Shown here: positions 1-8,977 of the stretch, one piece after another
How positions within the stretch are numbered: position 1 is the stretch's first letter
Layout: the number at the start of each line of letters is the position of its first letter
Origin: Oceanimonas doudoroffii
GTDB lineage: Bacteria; Pseudomonadota; Gammaproteobacteria; Enterobacterales; Aeromonadaceae
DNA: 64,000 bases
Assembly: GCF_002242685.1 (NCBI RefSeq)
Contig: NZ_NBIM01000002.1
Coordinates: 186,001 to 250,000, forward strand
Direction: 5' to 3'
Program-made: the position numbers and the translations under genes
Notes under the pieces: model-generated
Told to the model about the DNA's origin: nothing
The model's database searches: none
What the model saw: the letters and a program-made list of their open reading frames with translations, nothing else

Positions 1-612
1 CCATTGCTGTAGCTGCTTCTTGTAGGCCGGGCGCGGATCCTGCACCAGCACCTCGGTAATGAATTCTTTCAGTTCGGGAATAGTCGAGCGGGCGCAGGCC
101 TGCTCGGCTTCGGGGGAGAAAATGACTTCCATGCCCAAATCCGGCGGGGCCGGGGCAAAGCCGCCGTGGGCGTGGGGCACGGCGTCGGCCCAGGGAATAT
201 ACGGTTTGATATCGACAATGGGGGTGCCGTCTACCAGATCCACGCCACCCAGCTCCAGCCATACCCTGCTGCCGTCTTTGCACATGTCGCGCAGCTCTAC
301 CACCGAGAGTCCGATGGGGTTGGGCCTGAAAGTGGAGCGGGTGGAAAACACGCCCACGCGCTCGTTACCGCCCAGGCGAGGCGGGCGCACGGTTGGCTTC
401 CAGCCCTGCTCCATGGTCTGGTGAAACACAAACACCAGCCACAAATGGCTGAATTCGCCCAGCCCGCGAAACGCGCTGGGGTCATTATAGGGAGGCAACA
501 TCTCCAGCTGCGCCCGGGCCCGGCTTACCAGCCCCGGCTGGCGCGGCACTGCAAACTTTTCCTTGTAGGGTGAGCGAATCGTGCCGATAGGGTCGAGCTT
601 GATGGTGGTCAT
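1..612 (-). CDS. trmO: tRNA (adenine(37)-N6)-methyltransferase TrmO (TsaA/YaeB), 3' end outside window
   Basis: TrmO methylates N6 of the t6A37 base of certain tRNAs, using S-adenosylmethionine. The frame is open from an ATG at 612 to the window edge (204 codons), so only the C-terminal tail is missing; E. coli TrmO is about 235 residues. The N-terminal segment reads I-G-T-I-R-S-P-Y-K-E-K-F, and further in come R-V-G-V-F-S-T-R-S, R-P-N-P-I-G-L-S and V-D-I-K-P-Y-I-P, all characteristic of the UPF0066/TsaA beta-barrel fold. The gene lies directly downstream of rcsF on the same strand, as in E. coli. The start is the first Met of the conserved N-terminus. Identification is firm from motifs and synteny. 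Confidence 0.93.
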   Translation of the reverse strand, partial: MTTIKLDPIGTIRSPYKEKFAVPRQPGLVSRARAQLEMLPPYNDPSAFRGLGEFSHLWLVFVFHQTMEQGWKPTVRPPRLGGNERVGVFSTRSTFRPNPIGLSVVELRDMCKDGSRVWLELGGVDLVDGTPIVDIKPYIPWADAVPHAHGGFAPAPPDLGMEVIFSPEAEQACARSTIPELKEFITEVLVQDPRPAYKKQLQQW

Positions 613-703
613 ATTAATCCAGTAGTAGGCCCGGCTTTGGCCGGGCAATTCATGCATTGGTGGACGGTTGTGATCCCAATGAATTGGGGCCTGCAATCTC
701 ACG

Positions 704-1072
704 TCACTCGTTAACCACCAGTGCCTGGCCGCTGCACAGCACCTGCTCAATGCAACCGGGCATGTCTTCAAAGCGAATGCAGCGATCCAGCAAAATGCCA
801 TTGGCGCCCATGTCGGCGGCACGGCGACGAATATCGGCGCGTGCGTCGGCGTCCTTGGGCGGCGGCTCGTTGGCCTCAACCTGGCAGGCTTCACCTTCCA
901 CCGTGCCCAGACTCACATAGTTCGCAGCCTTGAGCTCCTCGCGACCATAAAGCTTTACATTGCTGCCCTTGTAGTAGTCCTTGATGCCGGCCGGCGACAC
1001 ATTGCTGTCGAACCCCATGTTGGCGCAGCCGGACAGGGTGAGGGTGACCAGGGCAATACCGAGAACACGCAT
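704..1072 (-). CDS. rcsF: RcsF-like outer-membrane stress-sensing lipoprotein
   Basis: A 122-residue predicted lipoprotein: a short hydrophobic signal ends in a lipobox L-S-G-C with the lipidated Cys at 16. The mature part keeps four cysteines (63, 98, 107, 113) in the same order as E. coli RcsF, where they form two non-consecutive disulfides; by alignment the pairs would be 63-107 and 98-113. The segment S-L-G-T-V-E-G-E-A-C matches the RcsF core. RcsF reports outer-membrane and peptidoglycan stress to the Rcs phosphorelay through IgaA, which commonly controls capsule genes. Here it is divergent from a surface-polysaccharide locus and upstream of trmO, as in E. coli. No other rcs gene is in the window, so the pathway itself is inferred. 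Confidence 0.88.
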   Translation of the reverse strand: MRVLGIALVTLTLSGCANMGFDSNVSPAGIKDYYKGSNVKLYGREELKAANYVSLGTVEGEACQVEANEPPPKDADARADIRRRAADMGANGILLDRCIRFEDMPGCIEQVLCSGQALVVNE

Positions 1073-1399
1073 GACAAATCCTTAAGATCAGAGTGAGTTA
1101 CCTTTATTTTGCACCGGGCGGCGCATTAGGTCGAATGAAATTGGCCTGCAGCATCAACCCTGGCGGGCGGGCTGGCACTGACGTTTCTTCCGGCTTGCCG
1201 AGCCAGTGTCTCCTCGGTTTAGGTTCCGCGGACAGTGGAGCAAGCCCTGGCCCCTTGCCGGGCAAGGTTTTATCGGGTGACCAAATCCGCTAAACTTGTG
1301 CGCCTTTGTAACGAGCCGCCCATGCCTTGCAGCATGCGATTTTCCGGGCGCCAGCAGTACAGTCAGCGGCCGTGGGGGAATGGCCATCATAACCCTTTG

Positions 1400-1411
1400 G
1401 GCGGTAGCGTG
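1400..1411 (+). promoter_or_regulatory. ops element (JUMPStart core) in the leader of the polysaccharide operon
   Basis: The 12-mer GGCGGTAGCGTG is an exact match to the operon polarity suppressor core found in JUMPStart leaders of LPS, capsule and haemolysin operons. It lies about 80 bases before the ugd start in a 419-base gap (1073-1491) that separates rcsF from ugd and holds no convincing gene. The ops element pauses RNA polymerase and recruits RfaH, which suppresses termination over long operons. A weak sigma-70-like pair (TTTATC near 1270, TAAACT near 1292) lies upstream, but I do not rely on it. Confidence 0.85.
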
Positions 1412-1491
1412 CATTTTAGGCACCAAGCGGCTGCGTACGCCTCCCGGACCCTGTTTTCTCTCTAAACAACTAATCAAAAAAGAACCACATC

Positions 1492-2718
1492 ATGAAAATT
1501 GCCATTGTCGGTACTGGCTATGTGGGCTTGTCCAACGCCATGTTGCTTGCCCAGCATAACGAGGTGGTTGCCCTCGACATCGTTCCAGACAAGGTGCAGT
1601 TACTTAACGATCGCCAATCTCCCATTGTGGATGCGGAGATCAGCGAATTTCTGCAAAACAAGGTCATTCGTTTTAGTGCGACCCTGGACAAGGAAGAAGC
1701 CTACCGGAATGCAGATTTCGTGGTGATCGCCACACCGACCGACTATGACCCCGATACCAATTACTTCAACACCGGCAGCGTAGAGGCGGTGGTCCGGGAC
1801 GTGCTCGGCATCAATCCCGAGGCGGTGATGGTTATCAAGTCCACCGTGCCGGTGGGCTATACCCAGCGGCTGAAAGAGGTAATGGGCACCGACAACATCC
1901 TCTTCTCGCCGGAATTCCTGCGTGAAGGCAAGGCGCTGCACGACAACCTGTATCCTTCCCGCATCATAGTGGGAGAGCAGTCGGAGCGCGCCGAGGTCTT
2001 TGCCGGGCTGTTGCTGCAAGGGGCAATAAAGAAGGATGTGCCGGTACTCTACACCAACAGCACCGAGGCCGAGGCGGTCAAGTTGTTTTCCAATACCTAC
2101 CTGGCCATGCGTGTGGCCTACTTCAATGAGCTGGACAGCTATGCAGAAAGCCACGGCCTGGACAGCCGCCAGATAATCGAAGGTGTGGGGCTGGATCCGC
2201 GCATTGGCAACCACTACAACAATCCCAGCTTTGGCTACGGAGGCTACTGTCTGCCGAAAGACACCAAGCAACTGCTGGCCAACTATCAAGACGTGCCCAG
2301 CAACATTATTCAGGCCATTGTCGACGCCAACACCACCCGCAAAGACTTTATTGCCAACCAGATAATAGAAAAACTCAACCGCTCCCTTGCAGCCTGTCAT
2401 TCCGGCCTTGAGCCGGAATCTCCAGCGGCCAGCACAAAGCCTACAGTAGGCATCTACCGTCTGGTAATGAAGGCCGGCTCTGACAACTTCCGTGCCTCAG
2501 CGATCCAGGGGGTGATGAAACGGATCAAGGCCAAGGGTATTGAGGTAGTGGTGTATGAGCCGGTGCTAGAGTGTGACGAGTTTTACCACTCTCGGGTGGT
2601 GAACAATCTGGAGAAATTCAAGCAATTGGCAGATGTGATAGTCGCCAATCGGCCTTCCGGTGAACTGCATGATGTAGCAGACAAGGTATATACGCGCGAT
2701 TTATTTGGGAATGACTAA
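1492..2718 (+). CDS. ugd: UDP-glucose 6-dehydrogenase
   Basis: Oxidises UDP-glucose to UDP-glucuronic acid with two NAD+, supplying uronic acid for surface polysaccharide. The N-terminal Rossmann motif G-T-G-Y-V-G is at residues 7-12 and the catalytic cysteine is Cys253 in Y-G-G-Y-C-L-P-K-D. The C-terminal UDP-binding domain begins with [15 protein letters not shown]. The protein has 408 residues against about 388 for the E. coli enzyme, and the excess is an in-frame insertion at about residues 299-318 that translates a palindromic repeat element (entered separately). First gene after the ops leader; rmlB follows 3 bases after the stop. Function is secure; the effect of the insertion is unknown. 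Confidence 0.95.
   Translation: MKIAIVGTGYVGLSNAMLLAQHNEVVALDIVPDKVQLLNDRQSPIVDAEISEFLQNKVIRFSATLDKEEAYRNADFVVIATPTDYDPDTNYFNTGSVEAVVRDVLGINPEAVMVIKSTVPVGYTQRLKEVMGTDNILFSPEFLREGKALHDNLYPSRIIVGEQSERAEVFAGLLLQGAIKKDVPVLYTNSTEAEAVKLFSNTYLAMRVAYFNELDSYAESHGLDSRQIIEGVGLDPRIGNHYNNPSFGYGGYCLPKDTKQLLANYQDVPSNIIQAIVDANTTRKDFIANQIIEKLNRSLAACHSGLEPESPAASTKPTVGIYRLVMKAGSDNFRASAIQGVMKRIKAKGIEVVVYEPVLECDEFYHSRVVNNLEKFKQLADVIVANRPSGELHDVADKVYTRDLFGND
2393..2425 (+). repeat. Short palindromic repeat element inserted in frame in ugd
   Basis: Perfect 8-base arms ATTCCGGC (2399-2406) and GCCGGAAT (2412-2419) flank a 5-base loop. The surrounding sequence has the layout of the dispersed bacterial repeats that read GTCATTCC...GGAATC. 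It is translated as [10 protein letters not shown], a peptide typical of such repeats read through in open frames. It sits where the linker between the catalytic and C-terminal domains of Ugd would be and accounts for most of the extra 20 residues. No second copy was seen in this window. Confidence 0.75.
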
Positions 2719-2721
2719 CTT

Positions 2722-3798
2722 ATGAAAATTATGGTAACCGGCGGCGCAGGTTTTATCGGTTCGGCCGTTATTCGCCATATCATTAACCACACTCAAGACA
2801 GCGTGGTTAACGTAGACAAGCTCACTTATGCCGGCAATCTGGAAAGCCTGGCAGAAGTCTGTGAAAGCAATCGCTATAGCTTTGAACAGGTGGATATTTG
2901 TAACCGGGCCGAGCTCGAGCGCGTGTTTGCCGAGCATCAGCCAGATGCCATTATGCACCTGGCAGCAGAAAGCCATGTAGATAGATCCATAGACGGCCCT
3001 GCAGAGTTTATTCAGACCAACATAGTCGGCACTTACACCTTGCTGGAAGTGGCTCGTAATTACTGGAATGGACTGAGTGACAAGCATAAACAGGCATTCC
3101 GTTATCATCATATTTCAACAGATGAAGTGTACGGCGACCTGCCTCATCCGGATGAAAACGAGAATGCGCATCAGACGCTGTTTACTGAAACAACCGCTTA
3201 TGCCCCCAGCAGCCCGTACTCTGCGAGCAAGGCCAGCTCCGATCATTTGGTACGAGCTTGGCGGCGTACCTACGGTTTGCCCACGCTGATCACAAATTGC
3301 TCCAACAACTACGGCCCCTATCATTTTCCGGAAAAACTCATCCCTCTGGTGATCCTCAACGCCCTGGAAGGCAAGCCGTTACCCATTTATGGCCAAGGTG
3401 ATCAGATCCGCGACTGGCTTTATGTAGAAGACCACGCTCGCGCGCTTTACAAAGTAGTCACAGAAGGAAAAGTAGGGGAGACCTACAACATCGGCGGCCA
3501 TAATGAAAAAACCAACCTGGAAGTTGTGAAGACGATCTGTGACATACTGGATGAATTGGTTTCTTCTTCTTTTATACCCTTCACATCATTAATTACCCAT
3601 GTTACCGACCGCCCTGGTCATGATCGTCGTTACGCTATAGATGCGGGAAAAATTGAACGTGAACTCGGCTGGAAACCAGAAGAAACATTCGAGTCTGGTA
3701 TCCGAAAAACCGTACAGTGGTATCTGGAAAATCAGTTATGGTGCCAACGCGTGCAAGACGACAGTTACCAACGTGAACGTTTAGGAGTGGTATCATGA
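2722..3798 (+). CDS. rmlB: dTDP-glucose 4,6-dehydratase
   Basis: Converts dTDP-glucose to dTDP-4-keto-6-deoxyglucose, the branch point for 6-deoxyhexoses. This extended SDR has the NAD-binding motif G-G-A-G-F-I-G-S at 7-14, the dehydratase signature S-T-D-E-V-Y-G-D and the catalytic Y-x-x-x-K at Tyr166/Lys170. The 358-residue length is normal for RmlB. Its ATG-containing end overlaps rmlA by 4 bases (ATGA), implying coupled translation. rmlC and rmlD are absent, so the product is not directed to L-rhamnose here but presumably to the transaminase two genes downstream. The name rfbB is equivalent. Confidence 0.95.
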   Translation: MKIMVTGGAGFIGSAVIRHIINHTQDSVVNVDKLTYAGNLESLAEVCESNRYSFEQVDICNRAELERVFAEHQPDAIMHLAAESHVDRSIDGPAEFIQTNIVGTYTLLEVARNYWNGLSDKHKQAFRYHHISTDEVYGDLPHPDENENAHQTLFTETTAYAPSSPYSASKASSDHLVRAWRRTYGLPTLITNCSNNYGPYHFPEKLIPLVILNALEGKPLPIYGQGDQIRDWLYVEDHARALYKVVTEGKVGETYNIGGHNEKTNLEVVKTICDILDELVSSSFIPFTSLITHVTDRPGHDRRYAIDAGKIERELGWKPEETFESGIRKTVQWYLENQLWCQRVQDDSYQRERLGVVS

Positions 3799-4667
3799 AA
3801 GGTATTATTCTGGCCGGCGGTTCTGGTACACGTCTTTATCCCATCACATTAGGTACTTCCAAACAGCTGCTACCAATCTACGACAAACCCATGATCTACT
3901 ATCCACTGTCGGTGCTCATGCTGGCCGGCATTCGCGATATTTTGATCATCACCACGCCGGAAGATCAGGCCGGTTTTATTCGGGTATTGGGTGATGGCAG
4001 CCAGTTTGGCATTAACCTCAGTTATGAGATCCAGCCCAGTCCCGATGGTCTGGCACAGGCTTTTATTATTGGTGAAAAATTTATTGGCGACAGCCATGTC
4101 TGCCTGGTGCTGGGGGACAATATCTTCTATGGTCACGGCTTTAGCCCCAAGCTGAGGCAAGCGGCAGCACGCACCGAAGGTGCCACCGTATTTGGCTATC
4201 AGGTCAAGGATCCCGAGCGTTTTGGCGTGGTGGAGTTCGATCAAAACAAACGCGCCATCTCCATAGAAGAGAAGCCCCTTAAGCCAAAGTCTCATTATGC
4301 GGTCACCGGCCTGTATTTTTACGACAACAAAGTCATTGATATTGCCAAACAGGTTAAGCCCAGCCACAGGGGCGAACTTGAAATTACCGATATTAACCGG
4401 GTTTACCTGGAGCAGGGCAACCTCAACGTAGAGCTGCTGGGCAGGGGCTTTTCGTGGCTCGATACCGGCACCCACGAAAGCCTGCTTGAAGCCGCTCAGT
4501 TTGTGGAAACCATAGAAAAGCGCCAGGGCTACAAAATTGCTTGCCTGGAAGAAATTGCGCTAAATCAGGGCTGGCTGAACCACGAGCAGCTGCTTGCACA
4601 GGCCGAATATCTGAAAAAAAATGGTTATGGCCAATATCTATTGGATCTGACCGGAGAGCATGGATGA
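3795..4667 (+). CDS. rmlA: Glucose-1-phosphate thymidylyltransferase
   Basis: Makes dTDP-glucose from glucose-1-phosphate and dTTP, feeding RmlB. The nucleotidyltransferase signature [13 protein letters not shown] is at the N-terminus, followed by [16 protein letters not shown]. The segment [10 protein letters not shown] and the C-terminal [10 protein letters not shown] are standard RmlA features. Length is 290 residues, as expected. It overlaps rmlB at its start and the aminotransferase gene at its end by 4 bases each, so these genes are one translationally coupled module. Confidence 0.96.
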   Translation: MKGIILAGGSGTRLYPITLGTSKQLLPIYDKPMIYYPLSVLMLAGIRDILIITTPEDQAGFIRVLGDGSQFGINLSYEIQPSPDGLAQAFIIGEKFIGDSHVCLVLGDNIFYGHGFSPKLRQAAARTEGATVFGYQVKDPERFGVVEFDQNKRAISIEEKPLKPKSHYAVTGLYFYDNKVIDIAKQVKPSHRGELEITDINRVYLEQGNLNVELLGRGFSWLDTGTHESLLEAAQFVETIEKRQGYKIACLEEIALNQGWLNHEQLLAQAEYLKKNGYGQYLLDLTGEHG

Positions 4668-5770
4668 TCCCTGTTACCAAGCCCTATTTTCCCAGCCGGG
4701 AAAAGCTGAATAAATATATCGATGGCATTTATGAGCGCCAGTGGCTCACCAACAATGGCGAGCTGGTGCAGCAGCTGACTCAACGACTGGAAAGCTACCT
4801 GGGGGTAGAGAACCTGCTGCTGGTTTCCAACGGAACCCTGGCACTGCAAATTGCTTATCGTGCCCTTGGCGTGCAGGGCGGCTCTGAACAGCGTCCGGAA
4901 GCCATCACCACGCCCTTCACCTTTATCGCCACCGCCAGCTCGCTGAAGTGGGAAGGTATAGAGCCGGTATTTGCAGACATAGATCCGCACACCTGGTGTC
5001 TGGATCCTGCCAATATTGAAGCGGCCATTACCCCCAACACAAGAGCGATTGTGCCCGTGCATGTGTTTGGCAACGCCTGTGAGGTGGAAGCCATCGACGC
5101 CATTGCGCAAAAGTATAATCTCAAGGTTATCTACGATGCCTCCCATGCCTTTGGTGTAAATTACAAAGGCGAAAGCCTGCTTAGGCATGGCGATGCTGCC
5201 ACTCTTAGCTTTCATGCCACCAAGCTGTTCCACACCGGCGAGGGCGGTGCCATTATCTTCAAGCGCAAGGAAGATCTGGAGCGGGCTAGAAAGATGATTA
5301 ACTTCGGCATTACCGGGCCGGAAACCATTGAAGAGCTGGGCATTAACGCCAAAATGAACGAGCTGCAGGCCGCCATGGGCCTGTGTGTACTGGATGAAAT
5401 TGAAGAAAACTTGGCTGCTCGAAGCACAGTCTGGGCTCACTATGCAAGAGAACTGGAAAGCCTGGTTAAGCTGCAAAAAAGAAGTGACGATATATCTTAT
5501 AACTCTGCTTATTTCCCTGTGGTGTTTGAATCTGAGCAAGAAGCTATGCAGGTGGCAGGCCTTCTCAAAGAAAATGGAGTTCTTGCTCGTCGCTATTTTT
5601 TTCCTTCACTCGAAACCATAGAGTGTTTATCTTACAGTAGTAAACAGCCGATATCGCACGATATAGCAAGTCGTATTCTTTGTATGCCGATTTATGCCGG
5701 CTTACAAGCATTGGAGCAACAGAGAGTTATTGATATTATCCAGCATGCCTTAGATGCCAGGGAGCAGTAA
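4664..5770 (+). CDS. DegT/DnrJ/EryC1/StrS sugar aminotransferase, VioA-like
   Basis: A PLP-dependent transaminase of nucleotide-linked keto sugars, 368 residues from the ATG at 4664 that overlaps the rmlA stop. A longer in-frame extension from 4541 exists but runs inside rmlA. The PLP lysine is Lys187 in [14 protein letters not shown], and the cofactor pocket D-A-S-H-A-F-G is present. The N-terminus (I-P-V-T-K-P-Y-F-P and R-Q-W-L-T-N-N-G) resembles VioA, which forms dTDP-4-amino-4,6-dideoxy-D-glucose (dTDP-Qui4N), more than WecE or FdtB. With RmlB upstream and an acyltransferase downstream, a 4-amino-4,6-dideoxyhexose is the likely product; the C4 configuration is not certain from sequence. 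Confidence 0.82.
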   Translation: MIPVTKPYFPSREKLNKYIDGIYERQWLTNNGELVQQLTQRLESYLGVENLLLVSNGTLALQIAYRALGVQGGSEQRPEAITTPFTFIATASSLKWEGIEPVFADIDPHTWCLDPANIEAAITPNTRAIVPVHVFGNACEVEAIDAIAQKYNLKVIYDASHAFGVNYKGESLLRHGDAATLSFHATKLFHTGEGGAIIFKRKEDLERARKMINFGITGPETIEELGINAKMNELQAAMGLCVLDEIEENLAARSTVWAHYARELESLVKLQKRSDDISYNSAYFPVVFESEQEAMQVAGLLKENGVLARRYFFPSLETIECLSYSSKQPISHDIASRILCMPIYAGLQALEQQRVIDIIQHALDAREQ

Positions 5771-5772
5771 CA

Positions 5773-6336
5773 ATGGCTTTTCTTTCCAGAGAACAATTAG
5801 AACAAATTGGTTTTGAATCTCTCGGAGTGAATGTTCTTATTTCTGATAAGGCATCTCTCTATAATGTGAGTAAAATATCAATTGGCAGTCACGTTCGCAT
5901 CGATGATTTCTGTGTGCTTTCAGCTGGCGAAGGTGGCATTAAAATTGGAAACTATACACATATCGCAGTATTTTGCTCTTTAATGGGGAATGGTCATATA
6001 GAGCTATCAGATTTTTCAGGACTATCTTCTCGAGTCTCAATCTACACCAGTAACGATGACTATAGTGGGTCTAGTTTAACTAACCCCATGATTCCGGAAG
6101 AGTATAAAAATGTACAATCAGCAGATGTTAAACTTCACAAACACGTTATTGTAGGCTCTGGCAGTATCATTTTACCAGGAGTAACCTTAAATGAAGGTGT
6201 AGCAGTGGGCGCGCTAAGCCTGGTTACGAAAGACTGTGGAGAGTACAAAATATATTCAGGTGTTCCAGCAAGACCTATTAAAGCTAGAAAAAAAGATCTG
6301 AAAACTCTTGAAATGGAGCTTCTTAAAGCACAATGA
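5773..6336 (+). CDS. Left-handed beta-helix acyltransferase, probable sugar N-acetyltransferase (VioB-like role)
   Basis: A 187-residue hexapeptide-repeat acyltransferase. Imperfect hexapeptide turns run through I-S-I-G-S-H-V-R-I-D-D and I-K-I-G-N-Y-T-H-I-A, and the C-terminal coil has H-V-I-V-G-S-G-S-I-I-L-P-G-V ending in G-V-P-A-R-P-I-K, as in the WbbJ/galactoside acetyltransferase group. A good ribosome site (GGGAG, 8 bases before ATG) supports the start. It begins 2 bases after the aminotransferase stop and overlaps the next glycosyltransferase by 4 bases. From this position I infer N-acylation of dTDP-4-amino-4,6-dideoxyhexose; O-acetylation of the polymer is the alternative. From here the DNA becomes AT-rich. 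Confidence 0.75.
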   Translation: MAFLSREQLEQIGFESLGVNVLISDKASLYNVSKISIGSHVRIDDFCVLSAGEGGIKIGNYTHIAVFCSLMGNGHIELSDFSGLSSRVSIYTSNDDYSGSSLTNPMIPEEYKNVQSADVKLHKHVIVGSGSIILPGVTLNEGVAVGALSLVTKDCGEYKIYSGVPARPIKARKKDLKTLEMELLKAQ

Positions 6337-7523
6337 AAATTCTTCATATTGCAACAGATGATAAGTTTGTTGATCATGCCTATACAGTTTTTGAAAAAGC
6401 ATTCCCTGAAAAAAATGAAGTTATAATATTTTCTAAATCGGAAAGTCTGAAATTTGTTAAGCTGAAGGATTATTTGCACGTAAAATATACACCTTCACAG
6501 ATAAGAAGGCCACGAGTAGAAAAAGAGTTGTATGAAAAATATGATTTAGTAATTTTTCATTCATTTGGCGACTTGCTATATCCGGAAATATTCAATATCC
6601 CTGAAGATGTGCCGACTGTTTGGTTCGGGTGGGGGTATGATTATTACGATTTAATCGGCAAGCCAAAAGATCTTTTTCTGCCAGCAAGCCAAAATATAGC
6701 CTCTCAAAGCTATAAATCGCTACTTCGCAGAACGATTGGAAAGATTCTTAGATTTTCATTCAGGTTAGCTGGTGTTTCAAAATCCCGAAGAAAGGCGATA
6801 GAAAAACTTTCTATTTTTTCTCCGGTCTTGCCGAATGAATACGAGATGGTGCTAAATTCTCACAGATGGCAGGACTTCCCAAAGTATGCGTGCTGGAATT
6901 ATGGCGCCATGGAAGATCACCTTATTAAAGGATTTGAAGATGAGCAGGTGGAAGGCGATTCCATTTTGATCGGCAATAGCGCTTCACTAACATGTAATCA
7001 TAAAGAAATATTAGACTTTCTACATGAAGCTGGCGTTGAAAATAGATATATTATTTCCCCTCTAAGTTATGGTGATAAAACCTACGGTGAAAAAATAATT
7101 ACAATTGGAAAGCAATACTTTGGTGAAAAGTTCAACCCATTGAAAGATTTTATGTCTATTCAAAATTATGTGGCTACGATTAGGAAATGTGGTTACGTGA
7201 TCATGAATCATAAGCGTCAGCAAGCTGTTGGCAATATTGTTATTATGCTGTATCTCGGTGCGCGAGTCTTTCTACGAGAAGAAAATCCAACGTATCCTTT
7301 TCTAAAGGAAATGGGTATCGCAGTTTCATCCGTGCAAGAGCTGGAAAAAGATATCTCACTGTTGCAGAAACCGCTATCTAGTGAGGAGAAAGAGAATAAT
7401 AAAGAGTTGGTTAGTAAATACTGGTCAAGAGAGCAAGGCATTTTCAGAACAAAAAATTTGGTAGAGCAAGCTCTGAGATTGGCAGATAAAAACGGCTGTG
7501 AATTAAAGGGTGGTTTAGTTTGA
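6333..7523 (+). CDS. GT56 family glycosyltransferase (WecF/Fuc4NAc-transferase-like)
   Basis: A 396-residue protein resembling family GT56, whose known member WecF transfers Fuc4NAc from dTDP-Fuc4NAc to lipid II of enterobacterial common antigen. Shared landmarks are I-G-N-S-A-S-L-T-C-N-H, I-S-P-L-S-Y-G-D, Y-V-A-T-I-R-K-C-G-Y-V-I-M-N-H-K-R-Q-Q-A-V-G-N and the late R-E-E-N-P-T-Y-P-F-L. No signal peptide or membrane segment is evident, fitting a cytoplasmic peripheral enzyme. Its place right after dTDP-4-amino-4,6-dideoxyhexose synthesis genes suggests that it transfers that sugar. It overlaps the acyltransferase gene by 4 bases and the flippase gene by 4 bases. The sequence is AT-rich relative to the flanks. 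Confidence 0.78.
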   Translation: MKILHIATDDKFVDHAYTVFEKAFPEKNEVIIFSKSESLKFVKLKDYLHVKYTPSQIRRPRVEKELYEKYDLVIFHSFGDLLYPEIFNIPEDVPTVWFGWGYDYYDLIGKPKDLFLPASQNIASQSYKSLLRRTIGKILRFSFRLAGVSKSRRKAIEKLSIFSPVLPNEYEMVLNSHRWQDFPKYACWNYGAMEDHLIKGFEDEQVEGDSILIGNSASLTCNHKEILDFLHEAGVENRYIISPLSYGDKTYGEKIITIGKQYFGEKFNPLKDFMSIQNYVATIRKCGYVIMNHKRQQAVGNIVIMLYLGARVFLREENPTYPFLKEMGIAVSSVQELEKDISLLQKPLSSEEKENNKELVSKYWSREQGIFRTKNLVEQALRLADKNGCELKGGLV

Positions 7524-8944
7524 CACCAAAAAAAATAGCTGCCTTCGCCATAGGCCCCATTGGTGGTGCACTGCTGGGCCTGATCACGCTGCCTATTATC
7601 ACCTGGTTCTTTTCACAGGAAGATGTAGGCAGAATGGCAATGCTGCAGGTGACTATCAGCTTCGGCATATTATTGTTTAGTCTGGGGCTGGATCAAGCCT
7701 ATGTGCGTGAGTTTCATGAAGCAGATGATAAACCAGCACTGTTGAAGTGTGCCCTGTTGCCGGGCCTCACTATACTGCTGGTTACCTTGGCGGTTTTGCT
7801 GTCACTCGGTGGTATCCTTGCAGACTGGTTATTTGAACGACCAGATTGGTATTTAAGCTTACTTATATCGACTGCCTTATTGGCTGCGTTCATATCCCGT
7901 TTTCTGTCATTGGTACTGCGGATGAACGAGCAGGGGCTGGCATTTTCACTGAGTCAGTTGTTACCCAAGCTGGTATTGCTTGCCATCATTGTCGCTTATA
8001 TACTGTTGGGGGCAGATAAAAACCTCATAAATCTTGTTTTTGCAAACACCATTGCCTTACTGTTGGTCTGTGTAGTGTTTACGTTTAATACCCGTAAGGA
8101 GTGGATAGCCGGGTTAAGTGCATCACTTGATTTCCAGCACCTTAAAAGCATGCTGCGATTTGGAATGCCTTTGATACTGGGAGGAGTCGCATACTGGGGC
8201 CTTACTGCCATTGATAAGGTGTTTTTACGCACGCTGGCAAACTTTGAAGAGCTTGGCGTTTATTCAGTGGCTGTGAGCTTTGCCGGGGCGGCGACCATTC
8301 TGCAAAGTGTTTTTTCTACCGTATGGGCTCCCACTGTTTATAAATGGGCCAGCAAAGACGAGGGACTTGATAATTTACATAAAGTAAGCCGATACATACT
8401 TGGACTTGTTGTATTGATGTTTTGCCTTGCTGGCTTGTTGTCATGGATTGTGACACTGTTCCTGCCAGCAAACTATATGGCAGTGCAATGGATCCTGGTT
8501 TCGTGTCTTGGCGCCCCCTTGCTCTACACGCTATCAGAAACCACTGTAGTGGGCATTGGTATCTCACGTCGTAGCAGTTTTGCCATGCTGGCCGCTTTGG
8601 TTGCCTTTGTAGTCAATCTTGTGGGGAACTTGCTGATGATCCCGCGCTTCGGTGCAGCAGGTGCAGCTGTTAGTACCTGTATTTCGTTTTGGGTGTTTTT
8701 TGTACTGCGTACTGAGTTCTCAATCTATCTGTGGAAACCAATGCCAAGGCTATTGCTTTATGGATATTCAGCGCTGGTAGTGGTGGGGGCCAGCGTCTTT
8801 ACGCTATATGGCGGGAGCATCTATTCATTCATGTTGGCGTTCTGGTGTCTGCTGTTTGTTACTGCATTATTTAGTTTCAGAAACGAAGTCCGCGAAGCAT
8901 TGAGGTTTGTAACCATCCAATTGAAGAAAACAGCTCTAGAGTAA
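7520..8944 (+). CDS. wzx: Wzx-type polysaccharide flippase (MOP superfamily)
   Basis: A 474-residue, strongly hydrophobic protein with about 12-14 predicted membrane segments spread evenly along its length, as in Wzx/oligosaccharide flippases. It would move undecaprenyl-diphosphate-linked repeat units across the inner membrane. The N-terminal segment with G-G-A-L-L-G-L-I-T-L-P and the motif S-L-G-L-D-Q-A-Y-V-R-E-F-H are typical of this family. The start is a TTG overlapping the preceding stop (TTGA), so translation is probably coupled. Its base composition is intermediate between the AT-rich genes around it and the GC-rich flanks. Substrate specificity cannot be read from sequence. Confidence 0.85.
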   Translation: MTPKKIAAFAIGPIGGALLGLITLPIITWFFSQEDVGRMAMLQVTISFGILLFSLGLDQAYVREFHEADDKPALLKCALLPGLTILLVTLAVLLSLGGILADWLFERPDWYLSLLISTALLAAFISRFLSLVLRMNEQGLAFSLSQLLPKLVLLAIIVAYILLGADKNLINLVFANTIALLLVCVVFTFNTRKEWIAGLSASLDFQHLKSMLRFGMPLILGGVAYWGLTAIDKVFLRTLANFEELGVYSVAVSFAGAATILQSVFSTVWAPTVYKWASKDEGLDNLHKVSRYILGLVVLMFCLAGLLSWIVTLFLPANYMAVQWILVSCLGAPLLYTLSETTVVGIGISRRSSFAMLAALVAFVVNLVGNLLMIPRFGAAGAAVSTCISFWVFFVLRTEFSIYLWKPMPRLLLYGYSALVVVGASVFTLYGGSIYSFMLAFWCLLFVTALFSFRNEVREALRFVTIQLKKTALE

Positions 8945-8977
8945 TACTCTCAGAATACTGCCAACGGCTACTTATAA

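Noticed and set aside
4541..4663. 41-codon upstream extension of the aminotransferase
   Set aside because: Lies inside rmlA in another frame; homology begins at the ATG at 4664 that overlaps the rmlA stop.
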